NCBI GenBank assembly: GCA_020851015.1
Contig: JADZDN010000312.1
Span: 1 to 56,790 of the forward strand
Direction of reading: 5' to 3'
Origin: Alphaproteobacteria bacterium
GTDB lineage: Bacteria; Pseudomonadota; Alphaproteobacteria; JAEULC01
Length of the DNA stretch: 56,790 nucleotides
The notes under the pieces are model-generated. The model had not been told where the DNA came from, did no database searches, and worked only from the letters and a program-made list of their open reading frames with translations. Of this stretch, positions 42,463-49,884 are shown one piece after another. Position 1 is the stretch's first letter. Every line of letters starts with the position of its first letter. Made by a program: the position numbers and the translations under genes.

Positions 42463-43350
42463 ATGGAGATCCATCAGATCCGCTATTTCCTGGCGGTGTG
42501 CGAGACGCTGAACTTCACACGCGCCGCCGAGGCGTGCAACGTGTCGCAGCCCGCGCTGACCCGGGCCATCAAGGCGCTGGAGGAGGAGCTGGGCGGCGAG
42601 TTGCTGCGCCGCGAGCGCAACCTGACCCACCTGACCGAGCTCGGCCGCCTGGTGCGCGCGCCGCTGGCGCTGGCCATGGCCGAGACCGAGCGGACCAAGA
42701 AGGAGGCCGCCGCCTTCCTCAACCTGGGCGACGCGCCGCTCAATCTTGGAGTCATGTACACGATCGGCCCGTCGCGGCTGGTCGGCATTCTCGACCACCT
42801 CTATCGCACGGCGCCGGGCATCCAGGTCAAGCTGCACGACGGCACGCCGGCCGCGATCTTGGACAAGCTGATGGCCGGCGGCACCGAGCTGGCCGTGGTG
42901 ACGCGGCCGGACGAGGCGCCCGAACGCCTGGAGATCGTGCCGCTCTATCGCGAGCGTTTCGTGATCGCGTTCCCCGCGGGGCATCGCTTCGAAAAGAAGA
43001 ACGCCATCCGCATCGAGGACATGAAGGGCGAGAACTACCTGCTGCGCCTGGAATGCGAGATGCGCGAGGTGATCCGCCACCTGCGCGAGGAGCGCTCGGT
43101 GCCGATCAACATCCGCTGCCAGAGCCAGCGCGAGGACTGGATCCAGAGCATGATCCTGGCCGGGATGGGCTGCGCCTTCATGCCGGAATCGATGCCGATG
43201 CTGCCGGGCATCCAGACCCGCCCGGTGATGGAGGATGCGCTGCAGCGCGAAATCTGCCTGGCGATGGTCGCCGGGCGGCGCTTCTCGCCCGCGGTCAAGG
43301 CATTCGTCGGACTGGCGGCCAAGTTCTCCGGCGAACGGCGGGCGGGATAG
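42463..43350 (+). CDS. LysR-family transcriptional regulator
   Basis: The 295-residue protein starts with the LysR winged HTH (MEIHQIRYFLAVCETLNFTR, SQPALTRAIKALE) and continues with a substrate-binding domain (about 90-290). An ATG nine bases upstream (42454) is an alternative start. It is divergent from the adenylate cyclase gene, 83 bases away. It may control that gene or the small genes downstream; the pca genes are 2.7 kb away and a link to them is only possible. Confidence 0.92.
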   Translation: MEIHQIRYFLAVCETLNFTRAAEACNVSQPALTRAIKALEEELGGELLRRERNLTHLTELGRLVRAPLALAMAETERTKKEAAAFLNLGDAPLNLGVMYTIGPSRLVGILDHLYRTAPGIQVKLHDGTPAAILDKLMAGGTELAVVTRPDEAPERLEIVPLYRERFVIAFPAGHRFEKKNAIRIEDMKGENYLLRLECEMREVIRHLREERSVPINIRCQSQREDWIQSMILAGMGCAFMPESMPMLPGIQTRPVMEDALQREICLAMVAGRRFSPAVKAFVGLAAKFSGERRAG

Positions 43351-43359
43351 CCCTGTTTG

Positions 43360-43557
43360 CTAGGGCCGATCGCCGCCCAGGTTGTTGGGCATGCGATCCT
43401 CCGACTCCGCCAGCTTTGCCCGCAACAGGGCGCGGGCGCGCGAATCGAGCACGAATGCCACGGCCGCCCCGTTCGTGCATCGCAGCTCGATAGCCGCCTG
43501 GCCGCGCGCGTCGAACAGGATACGGGCGCTCTCGAGCGCGTCGAAACTCTTCGTCAT
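43360..43557 (-). CDS. Small hypothetical protein
   Basis: A 65-residue soluble protein (start MTKSFDALESARIL, end EDRMPNNLGGDRP) with a clear GGAGG-type ribosome site before the ATG at 43557. The pattern suggests a small beta strand plus helix. I do not recognise a family. It is convergent with the LysR gene, nine bases from its stop. Confidence 0.6.
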   Translation of the reverse strand: MTKSFDALESARILFDARGQAAIELRCTNGAAVAFVLDSRARALLRAKLAESEDRMPNNLGGDRP

Positions 43558-43713
43558 TCCAATGCCTCCAACTCGCACGGAGAACTCCGGCCGACGGGCG
43601 GCGTTCCCCGCTGATCCTGGGTGGCCTCGCAGAATAGTGATCGGCACCCCGGGCGCATCGCAGGCTAGAAAGCGGGCGTTGGTCCGGCCTTGAAGCCGGC
43701 AAAAGGGGGTAAC

Positions 43714-44100
43714 ATGCAGAGTCTCGATCGCTACACGCCCTATGCGCTGGCGCTCCTGCGCATTGTCGCGGCGCTGATCTTCATGGAACACGGCACGCAG
43801 AAGCTGTTCGGCTTTCCCGCGCCGCCGCAAAGCGGATTGCCGCCCACCTTCTCGATCTACTGGTTCGCGGCGGCGATCGAGCTCGTCGGCGGGATCCTGG
43901 TGCTGATCGGGTTCCAGACGCGCATCGCCGCCTTCATCATGTCCGGCGAGATGGCGTTCGCGTACTGGATGAGCCATGCGCCGCGCGCCATCTATCCCGT
44001 CCTGAATGGCGGCGACGCCGCCATCCTCTATTGCTTCGTCTTCCTGTTTTTCGTTTTCGCCGGCGCCGGGGCTTTCAGCGTCGACGGCCCGCGCAAGTAG
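43714..44100 (+). CDS. DoxX-family membrane protein
   Basis: The 128-residue protein has four hydrophobic segments and typical DoxX features (LLRIVAALIFMEHGTQKLFG, AAIELVGGILVLIGF). These proteins sit in the inner membrane and appear in redox or stress settings, often with quinone links; the exact role is unknown. AAGGGGG precedes the ATG. A 10-bp hairpin lies 23 bases past the stop. Confidence 0.92.
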   Translation: MQSLDRYTPYALALLRIVAALIFMEHGTQKLFGFPAPPQSGLPPTFSIYWFAAAIELVGGILVLIGFQTRIAAFIMSGEMAFAYWMSHAPRAIYPVLNGGDAAILYCFVFLFFVFAGAGAFSVDGPRK

Positions 44101-44122
44101 TCCCTGATCGACTGCTTTGGCG

Positions 44123-44149
44123 GCCGCGCGGTCCGGGGAACCGCGCGGC
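44123..44149 (+). terminator. GC-rich hairpin after the DoxX gene
   Basis: A perfect 10-bp stem (GCCGCGCGGT/ACCGCGCGGC) with a 7-base loop. No T-run follows, so it may act as an mRNA stabiliser or a weak terminator. Confidence 0.4.
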
Positions 44150-44197
44150 TGTCCGTGCCGTTCCCCCCTTAGGGGCCGGAAGCAGCGGAGGCGTCTG

Positions 44198-44434
44198 ATG
44201 GCAGGCTGGATCGTCATGGTCCACCCGACCGCGCTGAAAGGCATGCCGGCGGGGGCGATCGACCTTTGGGCCGCCTATGCCAAGGAAGCCGCCGAAGCGG
44301 AAGCGAAGGTCAGACGCGACGCCGGCGCCGGCGAGGCAACGACCGTCGTGGCCCATGCCCGCCTGTCCCAGGCGGTGCTGGATGCTTTCGACCTTGAGCC
44401 CGGCACCTGCCTGAACTTGCCCCGCAGCACCTGA
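44198..44434 (+). CDS. Small hypothetical protein
   Basis: A 78-residue soluble protein (start MAGWIVMVHPTALKG) with GGAGG well placed before the ATG. A central Ala/Glu-rich helix is followed by a short tail. No family is recognised. It lies 14 bases before the DUF3606-type gene and is likely co-transcribed with it. Confidence 0.6.
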   Translation: MAGWIVMVHPTALKGMPAGAIDLWAAYAKEAAEAEAKVRRDAGAGEATTVVAHARLSQAVLDAFDLEPGTCLNLPRST

Positions 44435-44448
44435 CGACGGAGGCGGAA

Positions 44449-44628
44449 ATGGCTGGCGAGCCCGAACGCTCGCGCGAGCGCGTGAACCTCGAGGACAAGG
44501 CGGAGGTGGCCTTCTGGTGCCGCCGCTGGGGCGTCAGCGAGGAGGCCCTGCGCAAGGCGGTGCAGAAGCGCGGGCCGATGGTCATCAATGTCGGTCGCGA
44601 GCTGACTGGCATTCTCCCGCAGGACTGA
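44449..44628 (+). CDS. DUF3606-type small protein
   Basis: A 59-residue protein (MAGEPERSRERVNLED, then AEVAFWCRRWGVSEEALRKA) with the arrangement of DUF3606 proteins: a short N-terminal Arg-rich part, a conserved W-x-R-x-x-G-V-x-x-x-x-L-R-x-A-V core, and a short end. These small proteins of proteobacteria have no known function. A ribosome site (GGAGGCGGAA) lies before the ATG. Confidence 0.75.
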   Translation: MAGEPERSRERVNLEDKAEVAFWCRRWGVSEEALRKAVQKRGPMVINVGRELTGILPQD

Positions 44629-44635
44629 CGCGCGT

Positions 44636-45382
44636 CTAGGCGCGACGTTTCAGCTTCGCTGCCGCCGGCGGGTCCAGGAATATCGTGCAGTCCGGGTGCT
44701 GCTGCATGATCGATGCGGGGTAGTCCGGCGAAACCGGCCCTTCGACCGCCGCCCGCACCGCGTCGGCCTTGCGCGCGTCCGGCACGGACAGGATCACGGC
44801 CTTGCTCTTCATCATATGCTGGATGCTCATCGAGATGGCGCGGTCCGGCACGGCATCCAGGGTCGGAAACCAGCCCTCGCCGAACTGCTGCCGCCGGCAG
44901 GCGTCGTCGAGCCGGACGACGATGAACGGCACCTCGGTCGTGAAGTCCGCCGGCGGGTCGTTGAAGGCGAGGTGGCAGTTCTCGCCGATCCCGGCGAAGC
45001 ACAGGTCGATCTCGGTCGCGCGCGCGATCGTGTTGACCCGCGCCAGCTCGCCCGCGAGGTCCGGCGCGTCGCCTTCGATCCCGATGAAGGCGCCGAGCCG
45101 GGGCACGCGCGAGACGAACCGCTCGTTCAGATAGCGCCGGAAGCTCGCGGGGTGCGTCGCCGGCATGGCGATGTATTCGTCCAGATGCAGCACCGTGACG
45201 CGCGACCAGTCGATGTCGTCCGCGCGGACCAGCGCATCGAGCACGTCGAACTGGCTGGCGCCGGTGGCCAGGATGAGCCCAGCTTTGCCCTTGCGCGCGA
45301 TTGCCGCACGGAGCTTGCCGGCACCGGCTTTCGCGGCCGCGGCGCCCAGCGTCTTCTTGTCCGGCAGGATTTCCAAATGCAT
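44636..45382 (-). CDS. nagB: Glucosamine-6-phosphate deaminase (NagB-like)
   Basis: The 248-residue protein has the NagB fold with VTVLHLDEYIAM near 65-76 and the catalytic GIGENCHLAFNDPP (usual form GIGxDGHIAFNEP). It should turn glucosamine-6-phosphate into fructose-6-phosphate and ammonia. The usual Asp-Gly of the loop is Asn-Cys here, so a related sugar-phosphate isomerase role is possible. No nagA or transporter gene is next to it. Confidence 0.85.
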   Translation of the reverse strand: MHLEILPDKKTLGAAAAKAGAGKLRAAIARKGKAGLILATGASQFDVLDALVRADDIDWSRVTVLHLDEYIAMPATHPASFRRYLNERFVSRVPRLGAFIGIEGDAPDLAGELARVNTIARATEIDLCFAGIGENCHLAFNDPPADFTTEVPFIVVRLDDACRRQQFGEGWFPTLDAVPDRAISMSIQHMMKSKAVILSVPDARKADAVRAAVEGPVSPDYPASIMQQHPDCTIFLDPPAAAKLKRRA

Positions 45383-45427
45383 CAGAGTCTCCCCGTGGCG
45401 GGGCGATACTGCACTGGGTGTACCCGC

Positions 45428-45463
45428 AAAAGCAAAGGCCCTGCCGGTTTCCCGACAGGGCCT
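45428..45463 (-). terminator. Rho-independent terminator of the bdhA-patatin-adc operon
   Basis: On the minus strand an AGGCCCTG...CAGGGCCT stem with a GAAA loop is followed by TTGCTTTT, 27 bases past the adc stop. Confidence 0.85.
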
Positions 45464-45489
45464 CAAGCTGATGCGCGATGGAGGGGCGC

Positions 45490-46233
45490 CTATTTCAGAT
45501 AGTCATGCACCACCCGGCCCCAGGGCAGGGTCAGGTCGGCGATGAAGTGGCGGCCGCCGACGATGCGCTTGATCGGCAGGTCGGCGACCGGCGCATTGAC
45601 GTGCGGGATGAGCTGCAGGCGCGCCGGCGAGCTCCACGAACCCTTGACGGTGATGTCGGTCAGGTTGACCGCCACGAGCTGGCAGATCGCCAGCTTGCCG
45701 TCGACGTCCGGGATCATCTTCAGCAGGATCTGCATCTTCTGGAGCGAGGAGAGCGTGCGCTTGGGATCGCGCGCCTGGTCCTCGAACTTGTATCCCATCG
45801 TGCCCATCGCCACGGTCTGGCCGGCGTATTCCAGCGTGCCGGTCAGCGTGTCGTGCATGACCTCCATCTTCGGCAGCGCGTATTTCTTGGGGAAGCCCCA
45901 GATCTCGCGCCCGCCGGCGATCGGCGGCTCGTCGTCCAGGTACATCTGCGCCACGAAGCTGCAGGGCTGGCCTTCGAAGTGGCAGGGGATCACTACGCCG
46001 CTTTCGGTGTAGTTGCCGAAGCCCGAGCTGTCGGGCATGCGGATCCACTCGTAGAACACCTGGTTCGACGCATCCGGCACCAACGGCTCGGGCACGGCAT
46101 GGCGGATCGCGTCGGGATCGCTTTCGTAGATGATGATCATGTACTCGCGGTCGACGAAGCGGTACGGCCCGCGCGGATAGCTGGGGCTCGCCGCCGGCAT
46201 CGCCGAGAGGGAAAGGATTTCCTTCTTGTTCAT
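45490..46233 (-). CDS. adc: Acetoacetate decarboxylase
   Basis: The 247-residue protein has the acetoacetate decarboxylase motifs: REIWGFPKKYALPKM with the Schiff-base Lys, plus GGRHFIADLTLPWGRV at the end. It releases CO2 from acetoacetate to give acetone. It overlaps the patatin gene by four bases (ATGA) and is the last gene of the bdhA-patatin-adc operon. Confidence 0.92.
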   Translation of the reverse strand: MNKKEILSLSAMPAASPSYPRGPYRFVDREYMIIIYESDPDAIRHAVPEPLVPDASNQVFYEWIRMPDSSGFGNYTESGVVIPCHFEGQPCSFVAQMYLDDEPPIAGGREIWGFPKKYALPKMEVMHDTLTGTLEYAGQTVAMGTMGYKFEDQARDPKRTLSSLQKMQILLKMIPDVDGKLAICQLVAVNLTDITVKGSWSSPARLQLIPHVNAPVADLPIKRIVGGRHFIADLTLPWGRVVHDYLK

Positions 46234-47348
46234 CGCTTGCTGCTCCGTGATTTCCTTGGGGGCGCGATCTTCGGAACGCCGTCGAGGAACTTCTCCTCGA
46301 TGTTGGTCGAGGACCGCGTGCCGATGTCGTCGAAATGGTGCTCGAGGAACGCGTCCGCCTTCTGCCGGCCGATTTCGTAGAGCCCGGTCAGGAACCCCCA
46401 GTCGGCATTGAGCTTGGACGAAACGCCGAGCTGGCAGACCTCCTGCTCGGCGTCGATGGTGTGGATCAGCATCCGCTTCAGCCGGCCGTTGTCGTCGAAG
46501 CCGTTGTCGACCAGCTTGGTGACGAAGTTGATCGCGCGCATCTCGCGCATCAGCGAGGAGTTGAAGCTCAGCGTGTTGATCCGGTCCATGATCGCCTGGG
46601 CGGTCCTGGGCACCTCGGGGATGCGGATGGGGTTGAGCTGCACGATCACCACGTCGCGCGAGCCGCAATGGTAGATCAGCGGATAGAGCGGCGGATTGCC
46701 CATGTAGCCGCCGTCCCAGTAGTGCTCGCCTTCCACCTCGACGGCCTGGAACATGAATGGCAGGCAGGCCGAGGCCAGCACCGCGTCGACGCTGACGCTG
46801 TCCTGGTTGAACACCTTGATCTTGCCGCTGAGCACGTTGGACGCACAGATGAACAGCTTCACCTTGTCCTGGTCGTGCAATACGCCGCAGTCCACGACCG
46901 AGTAGAGCACGTCGCGCAGCGGGTTCAGGTTCATCGGATTGAGCTGGTAGGGCGACATCATGCGGCTCAGCGAGTCCAGCATGTAATAGCCCGGCGACAT
47001 GTCGAGGCTGCCCGGCTTGAACAGCCGGTCGAAGATCGAGGGCTGCAGCGGCGAGGTCTGCGCCGCCTCGGAGATGCGCCGCCAGAATTCGTGAAGTTTC
47101 TCGCGCGCGCCGGCGTTGCCGCCCTCGGCGAGGCCGCAGGCCGTCACGGCCGCGTTCATCGCGCCGGCCGAGGTGCCCACGATGCCGTCGATCTCCAGCC
47201 GGTCGTCCTCGAGCAGGCGGTCGATCACGCCCCAGGCGAAGGCGCCGTGCGCGCCGCCGCCCTGGAGCGCCAGGTTGATCTTCTTGCGGGGTTTCGCGCG
47301 CCCGTTGACCCGCGCTGATTTGCGCGGGGTCGGCTTTCTTGCCGCCAC
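46230..47348 (-). CDS. Patatin-like phospholipase/esterase
   Basis: The 372-residue protein has an oxyanion-hole GGGAHGAFAWG, the nucleophile elbow GTSAG (Ser at about 61) and the catalytic Asp in DGGYMGN (about 214). It is a serine hydrolase of the patatin type. Between bdhA and adc it most likely cleaves an acyl ester or polyhydroxybutyrate-type polymer, which would give 3-hydroxybutyrate for the next enzyme; that is inference. The N-terminal 25 residues are basic. Confidence 0.9.
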   Translation of the reverse strand: MAARKPTPRKSARVNGRAKPRKKINLALQGGGAHGAFAWGVIDRLLEDDRLEIDGIVGTSAGAMNAAVTACGLAEGGNAGAREKLHEFWRRISEAAQTSPLQPSIFDRLFKPGSLDMSPGYYMLDSLSRMMSPYQLNPMNLNPLRDVLYSVVDCGVLHDQDKVKLFICASNVLSGKIKVFNQDSVSVDAVLASACLPFMFQAVEVEGEHYWDGGYMGNPPLYPLIYHCGSRDVVIVQLNPIRIPEVPRTAQAIMDRINTLSFNSSLMREMRAINFVTKLVDNGFDDNGRLKRMLIHTIDAEQEVCQLGVSSKLNADWGFLTGLYEIGRQKADAFLEHHFDDIGTRSSTNIEEKFLDGVPKIAPPRKSRSSKR

Positions 47349-47394
47349 GTTTGCTGTCCCCCTTCGGATGGTGTCTGTTTCGGATCGCCGCCGG

Positions 47395-48222
47395 TCAGTG
47401 CGCGACCCAGCCGCCGTCGACGGGAATGGCCGTGCCGGTGATCGAGCCGCCGCCGGGGCCGCACAGGAACACGGCCAGCGCGCCCATCTCCTCGACGGTG
47501 GCGAACTTCTTGTTCGGCTGGTTGGACAAGAGGACCTTCTTGACCACCTCGTCCTCGGACATGTTGTGCGCCTTGGCCTGCTCGGGGATCTGCTTTTGTA
47601 CCAGCGGGGTCCAGACGTAGCCCGGACAGATCGCGTTGCAGGTGATGCCTTCCTCGGCCGTCTCGAGCGCGGTCACCTTGGTCAGGCCGACCAGCCCGTG
47701 CTTGGCCGAAACGTAAGCCGACTTGAAGGCCGAGGCGACCAGCCCATGCGCGGACGCGATGTTGATGATGCGGCCCCATTTGCGCGCCTTCATGCCGGGC
47801 AGCGCCGCCTTGGTCATGTAGAAGGCCGAGGACAGGTTGACCGACAGCACCGTCTCCCACTGGTCGTCCGGGAAGGTCTCGATCGGCTCGACATGCTGGA
47901 TGCCGGCGTTGTTGACGACGATGTCCAGCTTGCCGAACGCCTTTTCGGTCTCGGCGACCGAGGCCTTGATCTGCTCGCGCTTGCTCATGTCGGCGGCGAC
48001 GCAGATCACCTTGACGCCCGCCTGGCCCTTGATCTCGGCGACCAGCTTGTCGGTCTCCGGGCCGACCTTGCGCGCGTTCAGCGCGACGTCGGCGCCGGCC
48101 ATCGCGAAGGCGCGCGCGATGCCCAGGCCGATCCCGCTGGTCGATCCGGTGACGAGCGCCACCTTGCCGGCGAGCGGGCGGGCGGCGGTCATGTCGGTGC
48201 GGCTGGTCGGTGCTTCGGGCAT
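47395..48222 (-). CDS. bdhA: 3-hydroxybutyrate dehydrogenase (SDR family)
   Basis: The 275-residue short-chain dehydrogenase has TGSTSGIGLGIA (cofactor), NNAG, the catalytic Ser/Tyr/Lys in IASAHG and YVSAKHG, and the C-terminal end SITGTAIPVDGGW. The SDR form of 3-hydroxybutyrate dehydrogenase reads LVASAFKSAYVSAKHG here as in known enzymes. It interconverts 3-hydroxybutyrate and acetoacetate, the substrate of adc. GGAGAAG lies before the ATG. Confidence 0.92.
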   Translation of the reverse strand: MPEAPTSRTDMTAARPLAGKVALVTGSTSGIGLGIARAFAMAGADVALNARKVGPETDKLVAEIKGQAGVKVICVAADMSKREQIKASVAETEKAFGKLDIVVNNAGIQHVEPIETFPDDQWETVLSVNLSSAFYMTKAALPGMKARKWGRIINIASAHGLVASAFKSAYVSAKHGLVGLTKVTALETAEEGITCNAICPGYVWTPLVQKQIPEQAKAHNMSEDEVVKKVLLSNQPNKKFATVEEMGALAVFLCGPGGGSITGTAIPVDGGWVAH

Positions 48223-48423
48223 TGGATGCTTCTCCGTGCGTATGGGCGAGCGAACGGTGTGGCGCTATGCGCCGGAAAAAACGGCTTTGGGGAGCTTTTC
48301 GTATTTGCGAGTCAGTCGCGACGGTAGCGCGAAATTGGTGAAGCGAACGTAAATTCGTCGTGTGGTCTTCGCAACTCGCCGGCGACGCGCCATCAACCGC
48401 ATCGCGCATTTGCTCGCTTTCCA

Positions 48424-48501
48424 TCACCCCTGAAAATTTCCGGTTATTAAGCGGATGCCGCGGCGGAACGTGACATAGGCCCAAAGCCAGTCGAGCGCCA
48501 C
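48424..48501 (-). pseudogene. Possible NDH-2 C-terminal tail fragment
   Basis: One minus-strand frame reads 25 codons, VALDWLWAYVTFRRGIRLIT, then GNFQG and a stop. The W-x-x-Y-x-T-x-x-R-G-x-R-L-I-T pattern is the C-terminal tail of type II NADH dehydrogenases. The rest of such a gene is absent, and the frame does not match the 59-codon gene that overlaps it. It may be a remnant, or the true end of that gene shifted by a frame. Confidence 0.3.
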
Positions 48502-48626
48502 GGCCGCACCCAGAAGATGCCGGCGAGCCACCAGCGGATGGCGAGGTCGAGCAGCGAGCCGAGTCCGGCATCCGCCAGGTCGAGGCCGTGGCGCAGCCGC
48601 AGCAGTTGGGCGATGTAGCGGTTCAT
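48447..48626 (-). CDS. Short DoxX-like protein, probably truncated
   Basis: A 59-residue reading whose start ATG overlaps the peroxiredoxin stop (ATGA). The first 40 residues (LLRLRHGLDLADAGLGSLLD, then LAIRWWLAGIFWV) resemble the first helix of DoxX proteins; the last 20 do not. A full DoxX needs about 130 residues, so it is likely a truncated or frameshifted gene still coupled to the peroxiredoxin. Confidence 0.5.
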   Translation of the reverse strand: MNRYIAQLLRLRHGLDLADAGLGSLLDLAIRWWLAGIFWVRPWRSTGFGPMSRSAAASA

Positions 48627-49285
48627 GTCACGGGCTCCTTGGCGAGGCGCTCCACCGCCGCGACGATGTCGGCCGGTTCGGCGCGCTTCGCGTAGTCGAT
48701 GTCGATGAAGGCCTGCGCGACCGTGCCATCGCGCGCGACGACATAGGTGGCGGGCAGGGGAAGCTCCCATTCCGCCGCGCCGTTCGCGGCGGCCAGGTCG
48801 AGGCCCGCCTCGCGGTAGAAGACGATCAGGTCGTCCGGCAGGCGAAAGGTCAGGCCGAACAGCCGGCCGACGCGGTTCGCCGGATCGGACAGCAGCGGGA
48901 AGCGCAGGCCGTGCTTGGCGGCGATCTCGCGCATGGCCGCGGCGCGCTGGGGAGAAATGGCCAACAGCCGCGCGCCGAGCGCGCGCAGCGCCGGCAGCAT
49001 CTGGTTCAGCGCGCGCAGCGCCAGGTTGCAATAGGGGCACCAGCCGCCGCGGTAGAAGGTCAGAATGACCGGCCCGTCGCGCAGCGCGGATTCCAGCGAG
49101 ACGCGGCCGCCATCGGCCGCCTCCAGCTCGAAATCCGGCGCGGTCTCCCCGGCCTGCAGGCAGGATGTCGCGATGCCGGACCGCGACAGGTCCGCCAGCG
49201 CGCGGTCGATCACGCGCTGGACCTCTTCCGGCTGGTGCAGGCGGGCGGATCGGGCGAGATTCTCGAGGGCTTCGCGCAGCGACAT
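48623..49285 (-). CDS. Peroxiredoxin (AhpC/TSA family)
   Basis: The 220-residue protein has a helical N-terminus (about 1-45) and then a thioredoxin-fold peroxidase with the active cysteines in FYRGGWCPYCN (about 80). It should reduce hydroperoxides in the cytoplasm. GGAGGCC precedes the ATG at 49285. A DoxX-like fragment follows directly. Confidence 0.9.
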   Translation of the reverse strand: MSLREALENLARSARLHQPEEVQRVIDRALADLSRSGIATSCLQAGETAPDFELEAADGGRVSLESALRDGPVILTFYRGGWCPYCNLALRALNQMLPALRALGARLLAISPQRAAAMREIAAKHGLRFPLLSDPANRVGRLFGLTFRLPDDLIVFYREAGLDLAAANGAAEWELPLPATYVVARDGTVAQAFIDIDYAKRAEPADIVAAVERLAKEPVT

Positions 49286-49310
49286 GCCACGGCCTCCGGA
49301 TTGCGGGACG

Positions 49311-49360
49311 AAAAGGAGCCGGCATGGAAGCGGCGGTTCTCGCAGGTCCGCTTCCATGCC
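49311..49360 (-). terminator. Hairpin between bufferin and peroxiredoxin genes
   Basis: GGCATGGAAGCGG and its perfect complement (49348-49360) are 14 bases apart; on the minus strand GGCTCCTTTT follows. It lies 48 bases past the bufferin stop and may terminate or attenuate transcription. Confidence 0.55.
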
Positions 49361-49407
49361 GTTCCATCAGGCAAAGCGGCCCGGGATTGGTCCCGGACCC
49401 TTGGCCC

Positions 49408-49665
49408 TTAGCCCTTGTTCGGGGTCGCGCTGGCGCCCGCGATCTTGGCGCAGGTGCCGGCCGGGACGTAAATCCATGCGTCGGCCTGGGCATCCTTCTT
49501 GGCGGTGCCGGCGCAGCTCGCGGTGGCGGTCTGGCAGTCGTTCTTGCCGGCCTTGGCGATGCCGAAGCATTTCTCCTGCTTGGCGTCCTGGGCCTGCGCC
49601 ATGCCGGCGGTCATCGAAAAGGCCGCGATCATGGCCAAGGCGATCAAGGTGGTCGTGGTGTTCAT
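49408..49665 (-). CDS. bufA1: BufA1-type bufferin precursor (DUF2282 periplasmic metallophore)
   Basis: The 85-residue precursor has a signal peptide (about 1-25) and the DUF2282/BufA1 core: [18 protein letters not shown], and IYVPAGTC, with four conserved Cys at 33, 44, 51 and 72. In known systems the MNIO enzyme BufB (DUF692) with BufC changes such Cys into copper-binding groups, and a DoxX gene is often in the operon. No bufB or bufC is next to it. A DoxX-like fragment and peroxiredoxin lie downstream. GGAGAG precedes the ATG. Confidence 0.88.
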   Translation of the reverse strand: MNTTTTLIALAMIAAFSMTAGMAQAQDAKQEKCFGIAKAGKNDCQTATASCAGTAKKDAQADAWIYVPAGTCAKIAGASATPNKG

Positions 49666-49884
49666 GGTCTGGCTCTCCACCCGCTGGGTTTGATGGATGC
49701 GTGCGGCCGTCGGGCCGACGTGGCGGCACCATGCGCGCCCGGCCGGTCGGTTTGAAATGCCGAGGCCCTATGGTTTCGATGCCCGCCGGGTATTGCCGCG
49801 GCAGGGGCTGCTCGCCTCGCCGGGCGGGTTCGGTTACGGTTGCCGCCAGGCCCCGGGACAGGGGCGGGCAAGGAACAGGGACAG

